This document shows, in pieces, positions 42,906-50,483 of a stretch of 64,000 nucleotides of DNA. The notes below the pieces were generated by a model. The model searched no databases, had not been told where the DNA came from, and saw only the letters and a list, made by a program, of their open reading frames with translations. Position 1 is the first letter of the stretch. Every line of letters starts with the position of its first letter. The position numbers and the translations under genes are program-made. Origin of the DNA: Martinezella multihospitum (GTDB lineage Bacteria > Pseudomonadota > Alphaproteobacteria > Rhizobiales > Rhizobiaceae); the NCBI RefSeq assembly GCF_900094585.1, contig NZ_FMAG01000008.1, positions 248,001 through 312,000 on the forward strand. The letters run 5' to 3'.

Positions 42906-43505
42906 TCAATCGAACTTTACCAAGTCCTTAAAGATCAGTTGACCCCAGCTATTGCCGCGTGCCTGAACGAGCAGCCCACCTTCCGAAAGGCCGCCGAGGT
43001 TGACCGGCGAGAAGCCGAGTTGTTCGGCAAGCGCAGCAATCTCCGCTGTCGCGCTGCCGTCGTCGCTTGCCAGGAACACGACTCTCCTGCCACCATGTAC
43101 GGCCGGATCTTGGTCAAGGACGGCGGCAGCGAGGTGATTGAAGCCCTTGACCAGTCTTCCACCAGAAAAGGCCTGCGCGACGAATTTGGACGACGGCTGC
43201 CCTCCCAGTTTCTCCGGGGGGACGCCGTAGGCATTGGTCACATCGACGATGGTCTTGCCCTGCCACGTGGGCAGCACCTTCGCGACATCCGGGTGCTGTT
43301 CGAAGCGAACAGCCAAGAAGATGATGTCTGCCTTGACGGCGTCCGCCAATTTTTTGGGAAAGATCGTGGGTCCGATCGCGGCCGCAGCGGCAGCAAAGCT
43401 TTCCGGCGCGCGGGTCGTCGCGACGGATACATCGATGCCGCTTCTGGCGAACGCCCTGGCAATGGCCTGGCCGATCTTGCCGAAGCCGATAATTGCGTAG
43501 CTCAT
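42906..43505 (-). CDS. NAD(P)-binding protein (F420-dependent NADP reductase-like), second copy
   Basis: 199 residues. It begins with the Rossmann motif IIGFGKIGQAIARAFARSG, has DVTNAYGVPPEKL and FLASDDGSATAEIAALAEQLG, and belongs to the same family as the following gene but is only distantly similar to it. Ribosome site AAAGGAAAAC. Middle gene of the TetR-linked operon. Confidence 0.85.
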   Translation of the reverse strand: MSYAIIGFGKIGQAIARAFARSGIDVSVATTRAPESFAAAAAAIGPTIFPKKLADAVKADIIFLAVRFEQHPDVAKVLPTWQGKTIVDVTNAYGVPPEKLGGQPSSKFVAQAFSGGRLVKGFNHLAAAVLDQDPAVHGGRRVVFLASDDGSATAEIAALAEQLGFSPVNLGGLSEGGLLVQARGNSWGQLIFKDLVKFD

Positions 43506-43575
43506 AGGTTTTCCTTTGCTTTACCGAACCCCACGACGCTTCGAACGCTTGGATGAAGCGTCGCAGGGTTGCGTA

Positions 43576-44310
43576 TCAGAGTTGGGCGAGGCCGCCGTCG
43601 ACGGCGACTTCGCTGGCGGTCATGAAGCTGCTGTCCGAAGAGGCGAGAAAGGCAGCTACGGCTCCGATCTCGGCCGGATCGGCCATGCGCTGGAGCGGTG
43701 TCATCGCGGCGAAGGCCTTCTGACCCTCCTCGCCAAGCGCCTCCTTTGCGAGTTCGGTTGCCGTCGCCCCAGGCGACAGCACGTTTACCCGGATGCCGGT
43801 ACCCTTCAGGTCCTCCGCCCAGGTCCGTGCGAGGTTGCGCACCGCCGCCTTGCTCGCGCTGTAGGCGCTGAATGCCGGGGCGCCCGTGGTGCCGGCGCTT
43901 GATCCGGTCAGGATGATCGAACCGCCCTGGCTCATCAGCGGTAGCGCCTTCTGGACCGTGAAGATCGTGCCTTTCACATTGGTGTCGAAAGTTTCGTCAA
44001 TGTGCTCGGCGGTGATCTTGCCGAGTGGGAGCGGGCTGCCCGACCCGGCATTGGCGAAGACGATGTCGACCGTTCCGCGCGCGGCCTTTACCGCCGCGTA
44101 GAGCCGGTCGAGATCGGCCTCATCGGAAACCGAGCCCTTCACCGCGCGGGCATTCGGCCCGAGATCGGCCACAGCGGCATCCAGCGCTTCCTGCCGGCGG
44201 CCGAAAATGAACACGAAGGCGCCTTCCCCGATGAACCGCTTTGCTGCGGCGAGGCCGATGCCGGTGGCGCCACCCGTGACGACTGCAACCTTACCCTCAA
44301 GCTTTCCCAT
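43576..44310 (-). CDS. SDR family oxidoreductase
   Basis: 244-residue classical SDR. It shows TGGATGIG (about 12-19), NAG (ANAGSG), catalytic Ser in LTGSSAG, YSASK, and a C-terminal DPAEIGAVAAFLASSDSSF with DGGLAQL. Ribosome site GGAAGGAGAAG. It is divergent from the TetR gene with three palindromic operators in between, so it is the first gene of the controlled operon. Homologues next to TetR and F420-reductase-like genes are common in soil bacteria and are probably induced by toxic carbonyl or quinone-like compounds; that is inference. Confidence 0.94.
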   Translation of the reverse strand: MGKLEGKVAVVTGGATGIGLAAAKRFIGEGAFVFIFGRRQEALDAAVADLGPNARAVKGSVSDEADLDRLYAAVKAARGTVDIVFANAGSGSPLPLGKITAEHIDETFDTNVKGTIFTVQKALPLMSQGGSIILTGSSAGTTGAPAFSAYSASKAAVRNLARTWAEDLKGTGIRVNVLSPGATATELAKEALGEEGQKAFAAMTPLQRMADPAEIGAVAAFLASSDSSFMTASEVAVDGGLAQL

Positions 44311-44375
44311 GACTTCTCCTTCCGTCCTTTTGGACAGCGCCTGTTGCTATTTACACGCATGCCACTATATCCAGT

Positions 44376-44434
44376 GGATCACTGATCCATTTTTATAATT
44401 GGATCGCCGATCCACATATATGGATCACTGATCC
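44376..44434. promoter_or_regulatory. three TetR operators in the divergent promoter
   Basis: GGATCACTGATCC at 44376-44388, GGATCGCCGATCC at 44401-44413 and GGATCACTGATCC at 44422-44434. All share GGATC-N3-GATCC, and the first two extend to TGGATC-N3-GATCCA. The starts are 25 and 21 bases apart. They lie between the SDR start (44310) and the TetR start (44452), where a TetR dimer would repress both directions. Confidence 0.8.
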
Positions 44435-44451
44435 GTTTATCAAGGTAATAT

Positions 44452-45030
44452 ATGCGAGCCGACGCAGAAAAGAACCGCAGCCAAATTCTCACCGTCGCGC
44501 GTGACGTCGTCGCCGAGCATGGTGCGGACGCGTCGATGCGTGACATTGCCCGCCGTGCCGGTGTCGGGTTGGCCACGCTGCTTCGTCATTTCCCGACGCG
44601 AGAAAGCCTGTTCGAGGCGTTGCTGTGTACCAATCTGGACGAACTGACGCAGAAGGCAGCCGAACTCGAGACGTCGACTTCGGCCGACGAAGCACTTCTC
44701 TCCTGGTTTCGAGAACTGGTGACATTCACCCAAAGCTATAGGGGCGTTGTCGCCATGATGGCGGCCGCCCACACAAACCCGGACTCCGCTCTTTATGCTT
44801 CATGCGCAGCCGTGCATTCGGCAGGCGCGCGACTACTGCTCCGCGCCCAGGCTGAGGGAACGGCACGTGCCGATATGAATGGCGACGACCTGTTCGCCCT
44901 GATAACGGCCCTCAGCTGGGCGGTCGACCAACCCTCGTTCGCGCCGCGGGCAGATCATCTCGTTCACCTCATGACGAGCGCTCTTCTGACAAATTTGCCC
45001 CGCAACGATGTCAAGAAGGCAACGGGTTGA
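44452..45030 (+). CDS. TetR family transcriptional regulator
   Basis: 192 residues. The HTH is at about residues 10-55 (RSQILTVARDVVAEHGADAS, then IARRAGVGLATLLRHFPTRESLFEAL). The ligand-binding C-terminal domain resembles the SACE_7040-like type (LLSWFRELVTFTQSYRGVVAMM). AAGGTAAT precedes the ATG. It is divergent from the SDR operon and very probably binds the three GGATC-N3-GATCC sites. Confidence 0.94.
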   Translation: MRADAEKNRSQILTVARDVVAEHGADASMRDIARRAGVGLATLLRHFPTRESLFEALLCTNLDELTQKAAELETSTSADEALLSWFRELVTFTQSYRGVVAMMAAAHTNPDSALYASCAAVHSAGARLLLRAQAEGTARADMNGDDLFALITALSWAVDQPSFAPRADHLVHLMTSALLTNLPRNDVKKATG

Positions 45031-45450
45031 ATAAGATCGGCATCGGAGGACCGATGGTCGGCCTCGACCGCGCGCAAACCGGCTAAGCGCCATGCATCGC
45101 TAAACAGGTCCACCCTGCTTCATCCATCAATAGCAAGCAATGGATGGCCCAGGCCTAGGCAAGGAAGCGGACTAGACCGCTGTCCGTGTGCAAAGCTGTG
45201 CCTGTGGTTGCGGAAGCCTGAAGCGGCTGCGCAAATGCCATGAAATGCGGGCGCCAACTCGCATAATTTCTGGCGATCGGAAGGGGAGTGGACGTCAAGA
45301 CCGCTCCATACGGCAAACGCCCGATAATGCTTGCGGGAAGGATTGCTTTCGCCTCGCGCTAGAAAAACTGCCTTTGGATCTTCTGGTTTCGCCACGATCA
45401 TTTCCGCGACGGGACTGGTGCCCGGTAACGCCAATTTTCGGAGCGAACAA
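45031..45450. other. 420-base intergenic region
   Basis: Between the TetR gene and a co-oriented peptide-type binding protein. It contains a short perfect hairpin CATCGG-AGGA-CCGATG at 45041-45056 just after the TetR stop, without a T run. Otherwise it should hold the binding-protein promoter. No gene is supported. Confidence 0.4.
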
Positions 45451-47052
45451 ATGTCGATCAATCGCCGTCACTTCAATCAATTGCTGCTTCTTGGAGGCGC
45501 AGGTCTTGCCTTGGGAGGCGCCCCGTCACGGGCAAGCGCCGCGGAAACGCCGGTGAGCGGTGGAACTCTGAACTGGGCCTATTATCCCGATCCGACGGCG
45601 CTGATCGCGATCAACACGTCCTCCGGCACGGGACAGGCGATCGGGCCGAAGGTCAACGAGGGCCTGTTCGATTTCGATTATGACCTCAACCCGACCCCGC
45701 TTCTGGCGACGTCATGGTCGGCAAGTGACGATGGTCTGCGCTATACGTTCGCGCTGCGCAAGGGTGTGAAATGGCACGACGGCAAGGATTTCACCGCCGA
45801 GGATGTCAAGTTCACCATCTTCCGCCTGAAGGAAGCGCATCCGCGCGGACGCATCACCTTCCAGAACGTTACCGATGTCGAGACGCCCGATCCGCTGACC
45901 GCGGTGATCGTTCTTTCGAAACCGGCCCCCTATCTGATTTCGGCCCTCAGCAGTTCGGAATCGCCGATCGTACCGAAGCATGTCTATGAGACCTTCAAGC
46001 CAGCGGCGCAGCCGACGCTTGCCCAGACGATCGGCACCGGCCCGTTTATTCTCAAGGAATGGGTGCCGGGCAGCCATTTGATTTTCGATCGCAATCCCGA
46101 TTACTGGGATGCACCGAAGCCCTATCTCGACCGCGTCGTCCTGCGCGTCATCCTCGACCCGGCGGCAAGGGCGGCGGCGCTTGAGACGGGGGAAATCGAT
46201 ATTGGTGCCAACCCGGTGCCGCTGTCGGATATCGAGCGGCTGAAGGCCAATGCCAACTTGGTCGTCGATACCACGACCTATGCCTATTCCGGGCCACAGC
46301 AACAGCTCTTCTTCAACTATGAGAACGAGATCCTGACAAAGAAGGATGTGCGGCTTGCGATCGCCCATGCCATCGACTTACAGAAGCTCGTCGACATCGC
46401 CCTGTTCGGCTACGCGCAGGTTTCGCCGAGCCCGATCAGCACAGCCTTGCCGAAATGGTATGATCCGAGCATCAAAGCGCGCGAACCCGATCTGAAGCTT
46501 GCCAACAAGCTGCTTGACGATGCCGGCTATCCGCGCGGCGCCAATGGCACGCGTTTCAAGCTGAGGCTTGCCTATAATTCCTTCCTGCAGCCCTCCTATG
46601 CCGATTTCATCAAGCAGTCGCTGGCGGCAGTCGGCATCGATGCCGAAATCTTGAAGCTTGATCTCGCCACCTTCCTGAAGACCGTCTACACGGATCGTGC
46701 CTGGGATCTGGTCATCGAATCCCTCTCCAACACCTTCGATCCCACGCTCGGAGTACAGCGCGCCTATTGGTCGAAGAACTTCAAGATCGGCCTGGTATTC
46801 TCCAATGCCAGCCATTACTCCAATCCGGAGGTCGATGCTCTTCTGGAGGCGGCCGCAGTCGAGCCGGACGAGGGCAAGCGCCGGGAGCTCTGGTACAAAT
46901 TCCAGCACATCATCCATGATGATGTCGTCTCCGTCGATCTGGTGGCGGCAGGAGCGCAGATCGTTGCCAACAAGCGGGTCAAGAATTTCGCGCCGGGGGC
47001 ACAAGGCATCAACAATAGCTTCGGTCAGATCTGGTTAAGCCCGAGCGCGTGA
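45451..47052 (+). CDS. ABC transporter substrate-binding protein (DppA/OppA-like), paralogue 1
   Basis: 533 residues. The N-terminus NRRHFNQLLLLGGAGLALGG has a twin-arginine type signal followed by an ASA cleavage site. It is a family 5 solute-binding protein: GTLNWAYYPDP, LLATSWSASDDGLRYTFAL, GVKWHDGKDFT and the late block LGVQRAYWSKNFK. It shares these blocks closely with the proteins at 50484-52088 and 60130-61746. No permease genes accompany it, so it may feed the DppBCDF-like importer at 52377. Its last 28 bases overlap the convergent gene ending at 47025. Confidence 0.92.
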   Translation: MSINRRHFNQLLLLGGAGLALGGAPSRASAAETPVSGGTLNWAYYPDPTALIAINTSSGTGQAIGPKVNEGLFDFDYDLNPTPLLATSWSASDDGLRYTFALRKGVKWHDGKDFTAEDVKFTIFRLKEAHPRGRITFQNVTDVETPDPLTAVIVLSKPAPYLISALSSSESPIVPKHVYETFKPAAQPTLAQTIGTGPFILKEWVPGSHLIFDRNPDYWDAPKPYLDRVVLRVILDPAARAAALETGEIDIGANPVPLSDIERLKANANLVVDTTTYAYSGPQQQLFFNYENEILTKKDVRLAIAHAIDLQKLVDIALFGYAQVSPSPISTALPKWYDPSIKAREPDLKLANKLLDDAGYPRGANGTRFKLRLAYNSFLQPSYADFIKQSLAAVGIDAEILKLDLATFLKTVYTDRAWDLVIESLSNTFDPTLGVQRAYWSKNFKIGLVFSNASHYSNPEVDALLEAAAVEPDEGKRRELWYKFQHIIHDDVVSVDLVAAGAQIVANKRVKNFAPGAQGINNSFGQIWLSPSA

Positions 47053-48215
47053 CGAACTTGATGCCGACGATTGAGCCGGCTCAATGCGTTCTTCGCCGCA
47101 ATCGTACGGATCATGTGGCTCTGCGGTGCGTGCGAACGGGCGGTGATCGCGTCGCGATGATGACGCTCCAACTGGAAATCGCGATTAAGACCGGGATTGC
47201 CGGCAAGTTCGAGCGCCAGGCTGGTGACGGAAACGGCATTGTCGATGACGACATGACGAACATGCATACCGTCCATTCCGACCGGTCTTCCGGCATCGAC
47301 ATCCTCTCCAAGCGAGCGCAGCAGCCGCGCGTTTGTTGCAAGCCGGACCTCTATTTCGCCTAAGCCATCCTGAATGCGTGGCACCGTCGCGATCGGCGTA
47401 CCGAGGCTGGCGGGCGTGTGGTTGCTCGCAAAGCCAAGAACGCGGTCACGCGCTGCCCGGGCGACGCCATGATAGACCGCGCCAAGCAGCCCGAAGAAGA
47501 AGGCGGCCGCATGTTCGTCGCGGCGGAGCGGTTCCGTGGCGGGCTGTGCCTCGATGACGTCGTCGATCGGGATCGATACGTCGTCGAGAATGATGTCGTC
47601 GCTTGCCGTCGCGTGCATGCCGGTCGCATTCCAGCTCTTTTCGATCCGAAAGCCGGCGGCTTCGGTCGGCACCAGAAACGAGGCAAGGCGCGGCTCCTTC
47701 TCGTCCGTGACGGCAAGAAGCGACACCCATTTCAGCACCGGGATGCCGGTGACGTAGCTCTTATGGCCGGAAATGCGCCAGCGATCGCCGTCGCGGCGTG
47801 CGATGGTTTCCGGTAGGGCGCCATGGGCGGGCGAACCGATGCGCGGTTCGGCCTGGGCATTGTTGATCAGCGCCACGCCCTGCCTGTTTGCCAGAAGCAC
47901 CCGCTCCGCCAGATGTCGGGGCCATTTGCCGAGGCGACGGATGGCAAAGTGCGAGGTGTAGTGCATGGCGAGCACCAGCGCTGTCGATGGCTCGCCGCGG
48001 GCGATCTCGCTGATGACGGCCTGTGCTACCGTCAGGCCTTCGCCGTGGCCGCCATAATCCCGGCCGCTGACGAGGCCGAGCAGGCCGACATCGAAAAGCC
48101 TGTCGAAATTTTCGAAGGGGAAGGCGCCGGTCGCATCGTGATGCGCGGCCGTCCTGGAAAAATCCTCGGCAAGGCTTTTTGCCTTGTCGATCAGATCGTC
48201 AACCGTCTCCGTCAT
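47025..48215 (-). CDS. acyl-CoA dehydrogenase-like flavin monooxygenase (DszC/SfnB type)
   Basis: 396 residues with the acyl-CoA dehydrogenase fold: LGLVSGRDYGGHGEGLTVAQ in the N-terminal helical domain, RWRISGHKSYVTGIPVLKW in the beta domain and KSWNATGMHATASDDIILDD. Members next to sulfur genes (DszC, SfnB) use reduced flavin and oxygen to oxidise organosulfur compounds rather than dehydrogenate acyl-CoA. It is the last gene of the operon SBP, LLM monooxygenase, desulfinase-like, this gene. The ATG at 48215 starts 17 bases after the previous stop; a longer start would overlap it. A CoA-ester dehydrogenase role cannot be excluded. Confidence 0.87.
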   Translation of the reverse strand: MTETVDDLIDKAKSLAEDFSRTAAHHDATGAFPFENFDRLFDVGLLGLVSGRDYGGHGEGLTVAQAVISEIARGEPSTALVLAMHYTSHFAIRRLGKWPRHLAERVLLANRQGVALINNAQAEPRIGSPAHGALPETIARRDGDRWRISGHKSYVTGIPVLKWVSLLAVTDEKEPRLASFLVPTEAAGFRIEKSWNATGMHATASDDIILDDVSIPIDDVIEAQPATEPLRRDEHAAAFFFGLLGAVYHGVARAARDRVLGFASNHTPASLGTPIATVPRIQDGLGEIEVRLATNARLLRSLGEDVDAGRPVGMDGMHVRHVVIDNAVSVTSLALELAGNPGLNRDFQLERHHRDAITARSHAPQSHMIRTIAAKNALSRLNRRHQVRHALGLNQI

Positions 48216-48232
48216 TGGCTCTGCAACATCCC

Positions 48233-49270
48233 TCAGGCGACAGCGCGTTCGGCAAAGCCGTCGATGTGGCGGCGGTCGACCCATTCGCCGATATCGAAAT
48301 CGCCGGCGAGGAAACCGAAGTCGCGCAGGAAATTCTTGTAGTGCTCGACGGCGTCAATCAGATCCGGCTCCAATCCCAGGCCAAGGTGGCGATGGATTTC
48401 CGGGCCGTTGGCGGCAAGGACCTGTTCTTCGGTGGCGCCGGATTCCCGCGCCACGAAGCGACGAGTTTCCTCCGGATGGGCCTCCGCCCAGGCGCTTGCC
48501 TTGAAGATCGCCTCGATCAGCTTGCGCACGAGATCGGGACGTTCCTCGGCAAGCAGCTCGTCGACGGTCAGCACGCGCGGCGAGCCGGAATTGATGCGGA
48601 TCTTCGGATCGGGATGAAAACCGAATTCGAGAACCTGAACGGCGCCGATGAGATTGGCGACGTTGATCCCGGCGGTTCCCTTGACGTAGATCGCGTCCAC
48701 TTCGCCGCGCAGCAGAGCGGCGATCTCCTCGCCGTAGGCTTGCCTGCGCTTAAGACCGAAGAGCGACGGCCCCTCCTGGCTTGCGAGCACGGAATCGGCA
48801 AGAGCAATCTCGACGATGTCGACATCGTCCTTGGAAAGACCTTCAAGCGAAAGGGCGGAGATGAGGCCCTTGAGCGCCGTGGCGCGCATGAAGTCGACGA
48901 TTCCCTCTGGGCGGCGGGCGATGCCGAAGCGGCGGCCCTTGAGATCTCTAGTCGTCCTGATGCCGGTTTCCGGCAGCGTGATGATCGCCTGAAACTCATC
49001 CGTCCAGGTAATGCCGACAAGACGCGTGCGGCGGCCTTCCGAGCGGGCGCGAATGGGCGGCACATTGCCGCCGTGGCGGAAGGACCAGTCGAGCGTATGG
49101 TTGAAATGGCTCTGCCGGATGTTTCTATCCGGAGAATCGATGATGGATTTCAGCATGACGCCTTCGCTGCGAAAGCCGTCTTCGAGATAGCCGAGCTGTG
49201 CGGCCAGACCCACAGGCGTCGGAACAGGGCAGCGTGTGTACCAGATTTCGGAAATGGCATTGCTGGTCAT
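48233..49270 (-). CDS. DszB-like sulfinate desulfinase (NMT1/SsuA fold)
   Basis: 345 residues resembling 2'-hydroxybiphenyl-2-sulfinate desulfinase DszB along its whole length. The nucleophile region RCPVP (C14) matches DszB C27; H55 and R65 in SHFNHTLDWSFRHGG have exactly the H60-R70 spacing of DszB and are followed by the same GG. Further shared blocks are RTRLVGIT, DLKGRRFGI, DDVDIVEI and RGEVDAIY. There is no signal peptide, which argues against a transport binding protein and for a cytoplasmic enzyme. AAGGAAC precedes the ATG at 49270. It would release sulfite from an organic sulfinate. It lies 11 bases after the LLM monooxygenase gene. Confidence 0.88.
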   Translation of the reverse strand: MTSNAISEIWYTRCPVPTPVGLAAQLGYLEDGFRSEGVMLKSIIDSPDRNIRQSHFNHTLDWSFRHGGNVPPIRARSEGRRTRLVGITWTDEFQAIITLPETGIRTTRDLKGRRFGIARRPEGIVDFMRATALKGLISALSLEGLSKDDVDIVEIALADSVLASQEGPSLFGLKRRQAYGEEIAALLRGEVDAIYVKGTAGINVANLIGAVQVLEFGFHPDPKIRINSGSPRVLTVDELLAEERPDLVRKLIEAIFKASAWAEAHPEETRRFVARESGATEEQVLAANGPEIHRHLGLGLEPDLIDAVEHYKNFLRDFGFLAGDFDIGEWVDRRHIDGFAERAVA

Positions 49271-49281
49271 GATCGTTCCTT

Positions 49282-50460
49282 TCAGTGGCGAAGCCCGGCC
49301 TGTTTCATCAGCGGCAAGACTTCCTTGCCGAAGAATTCCAGATCGTCGCGGAAATCGAAGAAGCTGAGCTGCAAGCCGTCGATGCCCGCCGCCTTCAGCT
49401 TGACGAACTGATCGACCACCTGCTCCGGCGAACCGATGACGCGAATATTGCCGCCGATGAAGCGATAGGGATCCTCCGCGTCGCGGCCCTTCCAGGCATG
49501 GGCATCGGAGTTGAGCGACTGGAAGCCCTTGCGGGAGCGCTGGTCGGCATGGGCGACGATCCGGTCGGCCAGTTCCCATGCCTCCTTCTCGGTCGGCCGA
49601 CAAATGACCATCGGATTGAGCAGGGTGCGCACGCTACGGCCGACATCAGCGGCGGCATTCTTCACTTTCTCCGTATGAGCCGGCAGGGAGGCAAGGGCGC
49701 TGTCGATGTCAGCACCCGTCGGACTGGTGATGAAGACGATATCCGAATAGCGGCCGGCAAAGGCGATGCCGGCATCCGAGCCGGTGGCGTTGACCAGGAT
49801 CGGCCGACCGAAATTCGGTTTCGGCGTCACGTAGCCACCGCCGAGCTTCCAGCTGCTTTCGCCTTCGAAGGAGTAGTTCTCGTCGTCGCTCCACAGCCGC
49901 TGCACGACCTCGAGAAATTCCGCCGCAAGCTCATAGCGCTTGTCATGTTCGATGCGCTGCCAGCCGAACATCTCGTGCTCGACGGCCCTGTGGCCGGTGA
50001 CGACATTGATGCCCCAGCGACCGCCGGTGATGTGATCGAGCGTGGCGCCGAATTTGGCGAGGTGCAGCGGATGCCAGGGACCGTAAAGCACATGCATCGT
50101 GGAGATGAGCATGATCTTCTTGGTGAGGCTCGCAAGTGCTGCGGTCGAGACGAAACTGTCGAGCGCGTGGCCGTCGAAGACGCCGCCATAGCCGCCCTTG
50201 GGAAGCCATTGCGACAGGGCGAAAACCAGGTCGAAACCTAGCTCCTCGGCGCGCAGCGTCAGCGCCTTGTTGTAGTCGAAGCGCCAGTCGGTGGAGCGCT
50301 CCAGCGTCGATTGCGTCCAGCCGCCGGCCTGGATCGGCAGGAAAAGGCCGAGAAGAACGGGCTGCTTCAAGGCCTGCGATAGAGGGCTATCGGGAAAATC
50401 GGTAGGTGCTGCGAATTTCGGCAGGCCCACGATGGAGCCGGGACGGTGCTGAATGGACAT
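49282..50460 (-). CDS. LLM class flavin monooxygenase (SfnG/RutA-like, dszA position)
   Basis: 392 residues of the luciferase-like family: LGLFLPIQAGGW, FDYNKALTLRAEELGFDLVFALSQ, TMHVLYGPWHPLHLAKFGATLDHITGG (quoted in part: FGATLDHITGG) and NVVTGHRAVEHEMFGW. The closest known types in memory are dimethylsulfone monooxygenase SfnG and pyrimidine oxygenase RutA. With reduced flavin it would cleave a C-S or C-N bond in a sulfone or related compound. AAGGGAACG precedes the ATG at 50460. It occupies the dszA position ahead of the DszB- and DszC-like genes, but DszA itself is a longer, different LLM subgroup. Confidence 0.88.
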   Translation of the reverse strand: MSIQHRPGSIVGLPKFAAPTDFPDSPLSQALKQPVLLGLFLPIQAGGWTQSTLERSTDWRFDYNKALTLRAEELGFDLVFALSQWLPKGGYGGVFDGHALDSFVSTAALASLTKKIMLISTMHVLYGPWHPLHLAKFGATLDHITGGRWGINVVTGHRAVEHEMFGWQRIEHDKRYELAAEFLEVVQRLWSDDENYSFEGESSWKLGGGYVTPKPNFGRPILVNATGSDAGIAFAGRYSDIVFITSPTGADIDSALASLPAHTEKVKNAAADVGRSVRTLLNPMVICRPTEKEAWELADRIVAHADQRSRKGFQSLNSDAHAWKGRDAEDPYRFIGGNIRVIGSPEQVVDQFVKLKAAGIDGLQLSFFDFRDDLEFFGKEVLPLMKQAGLRH

Positions 50461-50483
50461 GGCGTTCCCTTGCTTTCGATGCT

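Noticed and set aside
48233..49270. Reading the DszB-like protein as a sulfonate/taurine ABC binding protein (SsuA/NMT1)
   Set aside because: Same fold, but there is no signal peptide, the desulfinase Cys, His and Arg-Gly-Gly positions are conserved, and the flanking genes are oxygenases, not SsuBC.
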